From contig NZ_RJPR01000003.1 of NCBI RefSeq assembly GCF_003943465.1, positions 31,634 to 95,633 on the forward strand: a stretch of DNA of 64,000 nt. The letters are read 5' to 3'. A program made the position numbers and the translations under genes. The DNA comes from Streptococcus cristatus. Its GTDB lineage: Bacteria > Bacillota > Bacilli > Lactobacillales > Streptococcaceae. The notes beneath the pieces are model-generated. The model worked only from the letters and a program-made list of their open reading frames with translations. It did not search any database and had not been told where the DNA came from. Below are positions 43,321-52,715 of the stretch, piece by piece (the first letter of the stretch is position 1; every line of letters starts with the position of its first letter).

Positions 43321-46300
43321 ATGTTTTTTCAGGATAGAAAGATAAAGTATTCAATCCGCAAATTATCAGTTGCTACTGTATCACTTGCGATTGGATTTTT
43401 GTTTGCACCCGCAGCGATTGGAGCGGGTCAAGTAGCCCATGCGGATGAGCTTGTGGCTACAGCTCAAGTAGAAAATAAGTCAGAAAATCAAGTCTCGGTG
43501 GGAACTTCTGAACCAGCGAAAACAGAAACTCAAGAGACTGTCTCAGTAACGCCTTCTGCACCCGTGCAAGTAGAAAGTAAAGAGGCTATCACAACAACAG
43601 TTCCTGCGCCAGCACAGACAGAAACGCAAGGGGATAACCAAGCCTCATTGAAATCTGCTACACCTGCTGCGACAGAGACAAGTCAAGAAGCGAAAGATTC
43701 GACTGCTTTTAAAAATGCTCAGCCAGCTACAGGCACAAGCCAGCCAGCTGCAGCCACTGCTCAACCTGCTTCAGCAAATGCAAGTCTAAACAAGAGCGCT
43801 TTAGAGAACTACCTCAAAAACTTGCGCAGCAAGGACTTTTCAAGTAAGACAGACGATAGTCTAGAAATCTTGAATGGCGTAATGACGGCTGCTGATGGTG
43901 TGCTTCAAACTGCAACAAAGCAAGAAGAAATTGATAAAGTTTATCGCAATCTAGTGACTTTTGTTAATTCTGGTCTTCGTGATAAAAATCCGAAGTTCAT
44001 CCCAGATCAGGATAAAACTCCTCGCTCAGCACTTTATGAGTTTGAAAGTGCTACACCAGGAAAAACAACTCCGCTTACTCTGAACTACTTGAAGCCAGAA
44101 GACACAAAAATCTACAAAAAGGGCGATAAAGTAAAGGCCATCCAGCCAACTGAAACAACTTATGTAGAGTATGATGGAAGTGGTAGATGGACCTTTAAGG
44201 GCTATGACCATGATAGTCAGGTGATTGACAAAGATGATGTTTTCTTCACAGGTAAGTGGGAATATACACCAACACCATACAAGGCTACCTATAGAGCAGT
44301 TAATGGCTCACCTGGGAAAACTCCGCCATCTTATGTTGCAAATTGGAGCCCAGAAGATAAAAGAAGATTTGCTGAGGGTGAAGTAGTAAAAGCACAAGAA
44401 TTTCACTATGTTTTTTATACTTCAGAAGAATATCCTAACCGAAAAGGCTATTGGGCTTTGACTGGCTTTGATGCTCCAAGTAAAGTGGCAAACAATGGCG
44501 ATGTAGAGTTCGTAGGAACTTGGAAATACTTTGAGGATGTCACTGTATCCTACAAACCTATGAACCAGCACGATTTTGAGAATTTTTATCATTTACCAAG
44601 TAGTCCTAAGACCTCACGTGACGAATATAGATTACCTCTTCCTAAGGAGATAAAAGATCTAGAAAGTAAGCTATACGATTACAAGCTTACTTTCAATCAG
44701 TTTGATGAACGCCATGAGTATTTACCTAAAGATATACTGGATACGCGAGCAGCCTTGCTTCGCTACGATGAAGTTCAAGGTGTCTACAAACCCTTTTATG
44801 ATGCGGAAAATGAAGGAAATTGGACCTTTGAGGAAGATGTAGTAGATTTAACCTTCAGTCGTGAACTAGAGCGGGCGGCTACATATGGGGAAATACCAAA
44901 AGTTACAATACCATTGATGTTTAAATTTACACCAGTTCCTCGGAAACCGACTTATGAGTTTGTCAGTGGAACGGCTGGCAAAGAACTACCTGCTGAGATT
45001 AATAATCTGAAGCCTGTTTATATGGATGAGTGGGCGTATGCAGATAGAAAGAAATACCCGAAAGGAAAGGATATAGTTCAGTCTGTTAGACCAATTCAAG
45101 AAACCTATGAAGATAAGGACAAGAAGGGGACTTGGCACTTTAAAGGCTACGATTTTACTAAAAAACCAGTGAGCGACTGGGAGCACGATGGATGGAATCT
45201 CAAGTTCACAGGTACTTGGACATTTGAAGAGAAAAAGTACCCAGAAAACTATGAGTATGTCAGCAAAGACCCTAGCCTAGCTCTACCAGATGGACTTAGA
45301 ACCTTCCCGCCAATCAGCACAGAGACATATGTTGATGGTGCTACTGTTCAGGCAAAAAAACCTGAGAAGACGACTTACATGGACTTTGAGAATAAAGGTA
45401 CTTGGAAATTTGAAGGCTATGACAAGGATGAAAAGGTAGTCAATAAAGCTGGCGTCCTCTTTACAGGTAGCTGGTCCTTCACTCCACACAGAGATAAGAC
45501 AGTTTCCTTTGACTTTGTGAGTGATACTCCAGGGAAGACCATTCCTGATGATTTGAAGGCCCAAATCCCTGCTCCTATCACGACTTCTCCATCAGATTAT
45601 TCTGCCAATGTCTTTAATGAAATTCAATATCTCAGTTCATACGTCGATAATGAAAATGATGGTACATGGGTTGCTCAGCAGATTCCTCAGCGAAAGGAGG
45701 AAGTTGAGAAACCAGCTGACGATGAGGATTCTACCTACACGGTTCATTGGAAATTTTTACCGACCAAGCATAGTGTTTACTATGACTTCTATACAGATTC
45801 AAAAGATGATTCTGGTCAAACGATCTATCCGCCATCAACTTTGTATAATCTAATCACTTACGAAAGAGAATTTGTCAAGGGTGAAAAAGCTCGCGTTAAA
45901 ATGCCATCTAAAACAAGATTTGAGGATCCTGATGGCAGAGGAACTTGGGTCTTTGATGACTACTATGAAGATGATAATACGACTATTTCTCCACGTGTGA
46001 AAACAGTCGAGGCAGGAGACGTTATCTTTAGAGGGAAATGGATTTTGGTTCCTACCAATCAGTCTGATACGATCTATAGGGTAGAGTATAAATTTACTAA
46101 CTCGACTCCTGCTTATCCTCTTCCAAATAAGATTCGCGAGATGCTTCCAGCTGGCACTGATTTCGTTGGACGAGCTGACGATTACAAAGATGCAAGCAAA
46201 CTCGACATATCTACAGTAACTGTTCCGACAGGTACATGGACCTTCCATGGTTTTGATGCGGATAAATACGGAAAAGCTATTGCAGGTACAAAAGTGAAGA

Positions 46301-49300
46301 CCATCACAGGATCTTGGAGCTTTACGCCAAATGGTATAGACTATCAGTTCCAATCAACTAATCCTGATTTTGTATTACCAGATCATATCACCAAGTTGAC
46401 TCCGAAAAACCCAATTGATTATAAGATGGGCGGTCTGTTCCTTACAGAAGTAGACGCTGAACAACCAAGTGAAACGACTTATGTTGATACAGCAAACAAG
46501 GTAACTTGGACATTTGCAGGATACGATAAAGAAAAAATCGTTGTAGCAAAAGGCAGACAGACTTTCCTTGGAAGCTGGGTGCCTACTCCAAATCCAGAAT
46601 ATGTATTCAAATCTTCTGACGCACGTGTTCCATTGCCACAAAGTATTTTGGGAATGCTTCCAAATGATGAGGCTTCTTATAAGGTTGGTGACACCATTGT
46701 AGCCAAACAACCTGCTAAAGAATCAGTAGTTGAAGAAGAAAAAGACTATGTCTGGACCTTCAAAGGTTACGATCAGAAGAATGCGACCTATAATGGCAAG
46801 CGCGTGACATTTACAGGTATCTGGGAAGCAACGCCTAGACCGCATCATGTAAGCTATACTTTTGAAAGCGAAACGGCTGGTGTTGATTTGCCTGAATTTA
46901 TCCAGAAGAAAGCACCAAAAGACAGCTCAACTTACTTCAATGGGACGAGAGTTTTTGCAGAAGAGCCGACAACAAAGACTCACAAAGATGATGTGAATGA
47001 TGGTACCTGGACTTTCGCTGGTTATGATGCCAAAAGTAAGATTGTGAAAAAAGCTGATTTGACTTTCACAGGTAAGTGGGCCTTTGAAGCCAACAAGTAC
47101 CAAGCTACTTATCGCTTCGAGAGTGCAACAGCAGGTAAGCAACTTCCAGCAGCCATCACATCATTGACCCCAAGCGACAGTGCAACCTATGAGAATGGTA
47201 ATACTGTTTCCGCTCAACAACCATCTCAAACCACTTACACAGATAGTGTGAACGACGGCACATGGACCTTCAAGGGCTATGACGCAGCTAGCGCCGTTGT
47301 CAACAAGGCTAATGTAGAGTTTATAGGAAAATGGACCTTCGAAGCCAACAAGTACCAAGCTACTTATCGCTTCGAGAGCGCAACGGCAGGTAAACAACTT
47401 CCAGCAGCCATCGCAGCATTGACTCCAAGCGACAGTGCAAGATATGTGAATGGTACCTCTGTTTCCGCTCAACAACCATCACAAATCACTTACACCGATA
47501 CTGTGAATGATGGCACCTGGACCTTCAAGGGCTATGACGAAGACAATGCAGTCGTGAACAAGGCTAATGTTGAGTTTGTAGGAAAATGGGCCTTTGAAGC
47601 CAACAAGTATCAAGCTACTTATCGCTTCGAGAGCGCCACAGCAGGTAAGGCTCTTCCAGCAGCCATCGCAGCATTGACTCCAAGCGACAGTGCAAGATAT
47701 GTGAATGGTACCTCTGTTTCCGCTCAACAACCATCACAAACCACATACACAGATACTGTGAACGATGGCATCTGGACCTTCAAGGGTTATGACGCAGCTA
47801 GCGCCGTTGTCAACAAGGCCGATGTAGAGTTTGTAGGTAAGTGGGCCTTCGAAGCCAAGAAGTACCAAGCTACTTATCGCTTCGAGAGTGCTACAGCAGA
47901 TAAAGCTCTTCCAGCGGCTATCACATCCTTGATTCCAAGCGACAGTGCAAAATATGTGAATGGTGCTTCTGTTTCAGCTCAACAACCATCCCAAACCACT
48001 TACACAGATACAGTGAATGATGGCACCTGGACCTTCAAGGGTTACGATGCAGACAATGCAGTCGTGAACAAGGCTAATGTTGAGTTTGTAGGAAAATGGG
48101 CATTTGAAGCCAAGAAGTACCAAGCAACTTATCGCTTTGAAAGTGCGACAGCCGGCAAAGCTCTTCCAGCGGCTATCACATCCTTGACTCCAAGCGACAG
48201 TGCGACTTATGTGAATGGTGTTGCAGTTTCAGCTCAACAACCAGCGAAAACTACCTACACAGACACTGTAAACGACGGTACATGGACGTTTAAGGGTTAC
48301 GATTCAGACAATGCAGTCGTGAACAAGGCTAATGTAGAGTTTGTAGGTAAGTGGGCCTTTGAAGCCAATAAGTATCAAGCTACTTATCGCTTCGAGAGTG
48401 CGACAGCAGGTCAAGCTCTTCCAGCAGCCATCGCCGCATTGACTCCAAGCGACAGTGCAACATATGAGAATGGTAATACTGTTTCCGCTCAGCAACCATC
48501 TCAAACCACCTACACAGACCCAGTGAACGACGGCACATGGACCTTCAAGGGCTATGACGCAGCTAGCGCCGTTGTCAACAAGGCTAATGTAGAGTTTATA
48601 GGAAAATGGACCTTCGAAGCCAACAAGTATCAAGCTACTTACCGCTTCGAGAGCGCAACGGCAGGTAAACAACTTCCAGCAGCGATCGCCGCATTGACTC
48701 CAAGCGACAGTGCAACATATGTGGATGGTGCCTCTGTTTCCGCTCATCAACCAGCGCAAGCGACCTACACAGACACAGTGAACGATGGCACATGGACCTT
48801 CAAGGGTTATGATGCAGCTAGCGCCGTTGTCAACAAGGCCGAAGTTGAGTTTGTAGGAAAATGGGCCTTTGAAGCTAATAAGTACCAAGCAAGTTACCGC
48901 TTCGAGAGCGCCACAGCAGGTCAAGCACTTCCAGCAGCCATCGCCGCATTGACTCCAAGCGACAGTGCAAGATATGTGAATGGTGCCTCTGTTTCAGCTC
49001 AACAACCATCCCAAACCACATACACAGATACTGTGAACGATGGTACATGGACCTTCAAGGGCTATGACGCAGCTAATGCAGTCGTGAACAAGTCAAATGT
49101 TGAGTTTGTAGGAAAATGGGAGTTTGAAGCTAATAAGTACCAAGCAAGTTACCGCTTCGAGAGCGCCACAGCAGGTCAGGCTCTTCCAGCAGCCATCGCC
49201 GCATTGACCCCAAGCGACAGTGCAACATATGTGAATGGTGCCTCTGTTTCAGCTAAGCAACCAGCTCAAACCACCTACACAGACACAGTGAACGACGGCA

Positions 49301-51114
49301 CCTGGACCTTCAAGGGCTATGACGCAGCTAGCGCCGTTGTCAACAAGTCAAATGTAGAGTTTGTAGGAAAATGGGCCTTTGAAGCTAACAAGTACCAAGC
49401 AAGTTACCGCTTCGAGAGCGCAACAGCAGGTCAAGCGCTTCCAGCAACCATCGCAGCATTGACTCCAAGCGACAGTGCAACATATGAAAATGGCAATACT
49501 GTTTCTGCTCAGCAACCATCCCAAACCACTTACGCCGATACTGTGAACGACGGCACCTGGACCTTCAAGGGCTATGATGCAGCTAGCGCCGTTGTTAACA
49601 AGGCTGATGTAGAGTTTGTAGGAAAATGGGCCTTTGAAGCCAACAAGTACCAAGCTACTTATCGCTTCGAGAGCGCCACAGCAGGTAAGCAACTTCCAGC
49701 AGCCATCGCCGCATTGACTCCAAGCGACAGTGCAACATATGTGAATGGTAATTCTGTTTCAGCTCAACAACCAGCGCAAGCGACCTACACAGACACAGTG
49801 AACGACGGCACCTGGACCTTCAAGGGCTATGACGCAGCTAGCGCCGTTGTCAACAAGTCAAATGTAGAGTTTGTAGGAAAATGGGCCTTTGAAGCTAACA
49901 AGTACCAAGCAAGTTACCGCTTCGAGAGCGCAACAGCAGGTCAAGCGCTTCCAGCAACCATCGCAGCATTGACTCCAAGCGACAGTGCAAGATATGTGAA
50001 TGGTGCCTCTGTTTCCGCTCAGCAACCAGCGCAAGCGACCTACACAGACACAGTGAACGATGGCACCTGGACCTTCAAGGGTTACGATGCAGACAATGCA
50101 GTCGTGAACAAGGCCAATGTAGAGTTTGTTGGTAAGTGGGCCTTTGAAGCCAACAAGTACCAAGCTACATACAGCTTCGAGAGCGCAACGGCAGGTAAAC
50201 AACTTCCAGCAGCCATCGCAGCATTGACTCCAAGCGACAGTGCAACATATGTGAATGGTGCTTCTGTTTCCGCTCAACAACCATCACAAACCACTTACAC
50301 AGATAGTGTGAACGACGGCACATGGACCTTCAAGGGCTATGACGCAGCTAGCGCCGTTGTCAACAAGGCTAATGTAGGGTTTGTAGGTAAGTGGGCCTTT
50401 GAAGCCAACAAGTACCAAGCTACTTATCGCTTCGAGAGCGCAACGGCAGGTAAACAACTTCCAGCAGCCATCGCAGCATTGACTCCAAGCGACAGTGCAA
50501 CATATGAAAATGGCAATACTGTTTCCGCTAAGCAACCAGCGCAAACTACTTACACAGATAGTGTGAACGACGGCACATGGACCTTCAAGGGCTATGATGA
50601 AGCTAGCGCCGTTGTCAACAAGGCCGATGTAGAGTTTGTAGGTAAATGGACCTTTGAAGCTAAGCAAGCTCCTAGTCCGCAGCCGCAACCGGAACCAGCA
50701 CCGCAACCGGAACCAGCACCGCAACCGGAACCAGCACCGCAGCCGGAACCAGCACCGCAGCCGAAACCAGAACCTCAACCACAACCGGAACCAGCGCCAC
50801 AACCGCAACCAGTTCCGAAGCCACAACCACAGCCAAGTCCAGTTCCACCAGTGACTCCAGAAGTGAAGCCAGATCAAGAGACTGATTCAGCTAATAAAGC
50901 TCAAACGGATCAGCTAGTGAAACCTGAAAGCAAACCTGTTTCAAATGATAAGCCAGCTGTTCCAACTCCAGCCGGAGATAGGGCCAAACAAGCTACCTTA
51001 CCAAATACAGGTAGCACTGCTCCAGTTTCAATCGTGGGAGTAACGACCAGTGCTATTCTTTCGGGTCTAGGATTCATGATTCTTGGTCACAAGCGCAAAG
51101 ATGATGAGGCTTAA
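43321..51114 (+). CDS. Giant LPXTG-anchored SHIRT-repeat surface protein
   Basis: 2597 residues. Order: YSIRK-type signal peptide (KYSIRKLSVATVSLAIGFLF; cleavage likely after residue 41), a Thr/Gln/Ala/Pro-rich stretch to about 150, a helical segment (about 153-222), then some 25 SHIRT-like repeats (237-2449). The first 10 are strongly diverged and of variable length, the eleventh is intermediate at 85 residues, and the last 14 are near-identical. A Pro-rich PQPEPA wall-spanning region (about 2450-2510), the sortase motif LPNTG (2560-2564), a hydrophobic segment and the tail KRKDDEA end it. Related S. gordonii Sgo0707 uses SHIRT repeats as a rod that projects an N-terminal adhesin; no such globular adhesin is obvious here. 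Ligand unknown. Confidence 0.93.
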   Translation: MFFQDRKIKYSIRKLSVATVSLAIGFLFAPAAIGAGQVAHADELVATAQVENKSENQVSVGTSEPAKTETQETVSVTPSAPVQVESKEAITTTVPAPAQTETQGDNQASLKSATPAATETSQEAKDSTAFKNAQPATGTSQPAAATAQPASANASLNKSALENYLKNLRSKDFSSKTDDSLEILNGVMTAADGVLQTATKQEEIDKVYRNLVTFVNSGLRDKNPKFIPDQDKTPRSALYEFESATPGKTTPLTLNYLKPEDTKIYKKGDKVKAIQPTETTYVEYDGSGRWTFKGYDHDSQVIDKDDVFFTGKWEYTPTPYKATYRAVNGSPGKTPPSYVANWSPEDKRRFAEGEVVKAQEFHYVFYTSEEYPNRKGYWALTGFDAPSKVANNGDVEFVGTWKYFEDVTVSYKPMNQHDFENFYHLPSSPKTSRDEYRLPLPKEIKDLESKLYDYKLTFNQFDERHEYLPKDILDTRAALLRYDEVQGVYKPFYDAENEGNWTFEEDVVDLTFSRELERAATYGEIPKVTIPLMFKFTPVPRKPTYEFVSGTAGKELPAEINNLKPVYMDEWAYADRKKYPKGKDIVQSVRPIQETYEDKDKKGTWHFKGYDFTKKPVSDWEHDGWNLKFTGTWTFEEKKYPENYEYVSKDPSLALPDGLRTFPPISTETYVDGATVQAKKPEKTTYMDFENKGTWKFEGYDKDEKVVNKAGVLFTGSWSFTPHRDKTVSFDFVSDTPGKTIPDDLKAQIPAPITTSPSDYSANVFNEIQYLSSYVDNENDGTWVAQQIPQRKEEVEKPADDEDSTYTVHWKFLPTKHSVYYDFYTDSKDDSGQTIYPPSTLYNLITYEREFVKGEKARVKMPSKTRFEDPDGRGTWVFDDYYEDDNTTISPRVKTVEAGDVIFRGKWILVPTNQSDTIYRVEYKFTNSTPAYPLPNKIREMLPAGTDFVGRADDYKDASKLDISTVTVPTGTWTFHGFDADKYGKAIAGTKVKTITGSWSFTPNGIDYQFQSTNPDFVLPDHITKLTPKNPIDYKMGGLFLTEVDAEQPSETTYVDTANKVTWTFAGYDKEKIVVAKGRQTFLGSWVPTPNPEYVFKSSDARVPLPQSILGMLPNDEASYKVGDTIVAKQPAKESVVEEEKDYVWTFKGYDQKNATYNGKRVTFTGIWEATPRPHHVSYTFESETAGVDLPEFIQKKAPKDSSTYFNGTRVFAEEPTTKTHKDDVNDGTWTFAGYDAKSKIVKKADLTFTGKWAFEANKYQATYRFESATAGKQLPAAITSLTPSDSATYENGNTVSAQQPSQTTYTDSVNDGTWTFKGYDAASAVVNKANVEFIGKWTFEANKYQATYRFESATAGKQLPAAIAALTPSDSARYVNGTSVSAQQPSQITYTDTVNDGTWTFKGYDEDNAVVNKANVEFVGKWAFEANKYQATYRFESATAGKALPAAIAALTPSDSARYVNGTSVSAQQPSQTTYTDTVNDGIWTFKGYDAASAVVNKADVEFVGKWAFEAKKYQATYRFESATADKALPAAITSLIPSDSAKYVNGASVSAQQPSQTTYTDTVNDGTWTFKGYDADNAVVNKANVEFVGKWAFEAKKYQATYRFESATAGKALPAAITSLTPSDSATYVNGVAVSAQQPAKTTYTDTVNDGTWTFKGYDSDNAVVNKANVEFVGKWAFEANKYQATYRFESATAGQALPAAIAALTPSDSATYENGNTVSAQQPSQTTYTDPVNDGTWTFKGYDAASAVVNKANVEFIGKWTFEANKYQATYRFESATAGKQLPAAIAALTPSDSATYVDGASVSAHQPAQATYTDTVNDGTWTFKGYDAASAVVNKAEVEFVGKWAFEANKYQASYRFESATAGQALPAAIAALTPSDSARYVNGASVSAQQPSQTTYTDTVNDGTWTFKGYDAANAVVNKSNVEFVGKWEFEANKYQASYRFESATAGQALPAAIAALTPSDSATYVNGASVSAKQPAQTTYTDTVNDGTWTFKGYDAASAVVNKSNVEFVGKWAFEANKYQASYRFESATAGQALPATIAALTPSDSATYENGNTVSAQQPSQTTYADTVNDGTWTFKGYDAASAVVNKADVEFVGKWAFEANKYQATYRFESATAGKQLPAAIAALTPSDSATYVNGNSVSAQQPAQATYTDTVNDGTWTFKGYDAASAVVNKSNVEFVGKWAFEANKYQASYRFESATAGQALPATIAALTPSDSARYVNGASVSAQQPAQATYTDTVNDGTWTFKGYDADNAVVNKANVEFVGKWAFEANKYQATYSFESATAGKQLPAAIAALTPSDSATYVNGASVSAQQPSQTTYTDSVNDGTWTFKGYDAASAVVNKANVGFVGKWAFEANKYQATYRFESATAGKQLPAAIAALTPSDSATYENGNTVSAKQPAQTTYTDSVNDGTWTFKGYDEASAVVNKADVEFVGKWTFEAKQAPSPQPQPEPAPQPEPAPQPEPAPQPEPAPQPKPEPQPQPEPAPQPQPVPKPQPQPSPVPPVTPEVKPDQETDSANKAQTDQLVKPESKPVSNDKPAVPTPAGDRAKQATLPNTGSTAPVSIVGVTTSAILSGLGFMILGHKRKDDEA
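44029..47097 (+). repeat. Eleven diverged SHIRT-like repeats
   Basis: Each unit keeps the Y-x-F-x-S start, the LP turn, and the GTWTFKGYD ... FTGKW end, but length ranges widely around 85-130 residues. The third unit is the longest and most altered. The eleventh (46843-47097) already has the 85-residue length of the following array. Confidence 0.8.
47098..50667 (+). repeat. Tandem array of 14 SHIRT repeats, 255 bp each
   Basis: Fourteen units of exactly 255 bases (85 codons) with no length change, starting at 47098, 47353, 47608 and so on to 50413. Each begins YQATYRFESAT or YQASYRFESAT and ends FEANK, FEAKK or FEAKQ. Variation is confined to a few patches that are shuffled among units. Confidence 0.97.
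50683..50754 (+). repeat. 18-bp tandem repeat coding PQPEPA
   Basis: Four consecutive 18-base units coding PQPEPA, with degenerate units beyond. It forms the Pro-rich stalk ahead of LPNTG and is prone to slippage in frame. Confidence 0.85.
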
Positions 51115-51163
51115 AAGGGCATCTCTTTGTGTAAGCTTTGGCTAGTGCCTTAATCAAATCATT

Positions 51164-51207
51164 AAGAGTCTTCTAAGTAGTGTTTGACTTAGAAGGCTCT
51201 TATTTTT
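51164..51207 (+). terminator. Terminator after SHIRT protein gene
   Basis: A 15-bp stem AAGAGTCTTCTAAGT/ACTTAGAAGGCTCTT (one wobble) with an 8-base loop, then ATTTTT. Confidence 0.93.
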
Positions 51208-51258
51208 CTGAGATTTATGGATTAAGCTAAGATTGATTCACAAAAACTTAGGATTTTT

Positions 51259-51267
51259 TGGTATAAT
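51259..51267 (+). promoter_or_regulatory. Extended -10 promoter of degV gene
   Basis: TGGTATAAT after six T. Confidence 0.8.
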
Positions 51268-51299
51268 AGACTCAATAACAGGATAAAAGTAGGGAAAAT

Positions 51300-52133
51300 A
51301 TGACAAAAATTAAAATTGTGACAGACTCTTCGATTACGATTGAGCCTGAACTAGCAAAAGATTTGAATATTACAATAGTTCCTTTGACAGTCATGATTGA
51401 CGGTGTAGTCTACTCGGATTCCAATTTGAAGGAAGGAGAATTCCTTCAGTTGATGAAGTCTAGTAAAAATCTACCCAAGACCAGCCAGCCACCAGTTGGG
51501 GTATTTGCTGAGGTTTTCGAAGATTTATCAGCGGAAGATGTCCAAATTATCTCGATTCACATGTCTCATGCTTTATCTGGCACCGTAGAGGCAGCTCGTC
51601 AGGGAGCTACCTTGGCCAAGGCTGATGTAACGGTTGTCGATAGTTCTTTCACGGACCAAGCGATGAAGTTCCAAGTCGTTGAGGCTGCTAAAATGGCAAA
51701 AGCCGGAGCGACTTTGGAGGAGATTTTAGAAAAACTTGAGGAAGTCAAAGCCAAGACGGAGCTATACATCGGCGTATCAACCTTAGAAAATTTAGTCAAA
51801 GGTGGTCGTATCGGCCGTGTGACCGGTCTGATTAGCTCGCTTTTAAATATTCGTGTCGTCATGCAGATGACAAATCATACCTTGACTCCTATTGTCAAAG
51901 GCCGGGGCGCTAAAACCTTTAAGAAATGGCTGGATGACTTGAAAGAGTCTCTGAAAGAGAAGGAAATTGAAGAAATCGGAATTTCCTATGCGGGTGGACC
52001 AGAATTTGCTAATCAAATGAAGGAAGAGCTGCAGGAATTTGTTGAAAAACCAATCTCTGTCTTAGAAACAGGTTCGATCATCCAAACTCACACTGGAGAA
52101 AATGCATGGGCCGTTCTAGTTCGCTATAAATAA
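51300..52133 (+). CDS. DegV family fatty-acid-binding protein
   Basis: 277 residues. N terminus [20 protein letters not shown], then [14 protein letters not shown], the [15 protein letters not shown] loop and [18 protein letters not shown], all DegV hallmarks. DegV/FakB proteins present fatty acids to a FakA-type kinase at the cytoplasmic face of the membrane. Monocistronic, directly ahead of hup. Confidence 0.93.
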   Translation: MTKIKIVTDSSITIEPELAKDLNITIVPLTVMIDGVVYSDSNLKEGEFLQLMKSSKNLPKTSQPPVGVFAEVFEDLSAEDVQIISIHMSHALSGTVEAARQGATLAKADVTVVDSSFTDQAMKFQVVEAAKMAKAGATLEEILEKLEEVKAKTELYIGVSTLENLVKGGRIGRVTGLISSLLNIRVVMQMTNHTLTPIVKGRGAKTFKKWLDDLKESLKEKEIEEIGISYAGGPEFANQMKEELQEFVEKPISVLETGSIIQTHTGENAWAVLVRYK

Positions 52134-52165
52134 GGTAAATTATTTGTAAAATGTCTGCTTAAGAC

Positions 52166-52194
52166 TTGACCTAGACGCTTTTTTTAGATATGAT
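52166..52194 (+). promoter_or_regulatory. hup promoter
   Basis: TTGACC (52166-52171), 17-base spacer, TATGAT (52189-52194). Confidence 0.82.
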
Positions 52195-52205
52195 AATATC
52201 TGTTA

Positions 52206-52218
52206 GGGTTATTAACCC
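52206..52218 (+). promoter_or_regulatory. 5'-end hairpin of hup mRNA
   Basis: GGGTT-ATT-AACCC lies within a few bases of the predicted transcript start; probably stabilises the mRNA. Confidence 0.6.
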
Positions 52219-52243
52219 AGAAAAAAATTGGAGGATTTGTTAA

Positions 52244-52519
52244 ATGGCTAACAAACAAGATTTGATCGCAAAAGTGGCAGAAGCTACAGAATTGACTAAA
52301 AAAGATTCAGCAGCAGCAGTTGACGCTGTATTTGCAGCAGTTACAGAATACCTTTCAAAAGGTGAAAAAGTTCAATTGATCGGTTTTGGTAACTTTGAAG
52401 TTCGTGAGCGTGCAGCACGTAAAGGTCGCAACCCACAAACTGGTAAAGAAATCACAATCGCAGCTTCTAAAGTTCCAGCTTTCAAAGCAGGTAAAGCTCT
52501 TAAAGACGCTGTAAAATAA
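52244..52519 (+). CDS. hup: Histone-like DNA-binding protein HU
   Basis: 91 residues. The family signature [20 protein letters not shown] is intact. A dimeric nucleoid protein that bends DNA. Codon use is strongly biased (as in gpmA and livJ), indicating very high expression. Preceded by a TTGGAGGA site and a hairpin-headed leader. Confidence 0.97.
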   Translation: MANKQDLIAKVAEATELTKKDSAAAVDAVFAAVTEYLSKGEKVQLIGFGNFEVRERAARKGRNPQTGKEITIAASKVPAFKAGKALKDAVK

Positions 52520-52529
52520 GACAAAGATC

Positions 52530-52576
52530 AAAAGCCTACTGTATCAGCTTCCTAGCTTGTGCAGTAGGTTTTTTCT
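52530..52576 (+). terminator. Terminator after hup
   Basis: CCTACTGTA/TGCAGTAGG stem (one wobble), inner complementarity, six T. Confidence 0.88.
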
Positions 52577-52683
52577 TATGTTTTGGCATAACATCAATCA
52601 TCTGAACTTTCTAGAAGACATAGTATTTGTTTGTTAGAGAAGGCAGCAAAAATCAGGATGCTCCTCTTGCTCAACTTAGAATA

Positions 52684-52692
52684 TGATATAAT
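52684..52692 (+). promoter_or_regulatory. Extended -10 promoter of lipoprotein gene
   Basis: TGATATAAT; the leader before 52716 would be about 17 bases. Confidence 0.75.
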
Positions 52693-52715
52693 GTAGCTAA
52701 GAAATGGGGGTAACT

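Noticed and set aside
47098..50667. Tandem repeats considered as a CRISPR-like or satellite array
   Set aside because: The units are contiguous coding repeats of 255 bp with no spacers and no cas genes, and lie within one open frame.
47161..50877. Several long minus-strand open frames (up to about 206 codons) opposite the SHIRT repeats
   Set aside because: They follow from the 255-bp period being a multiple of three, so one antisense frame stays open. They lack ribosome sites, promoters and recognisable domains.
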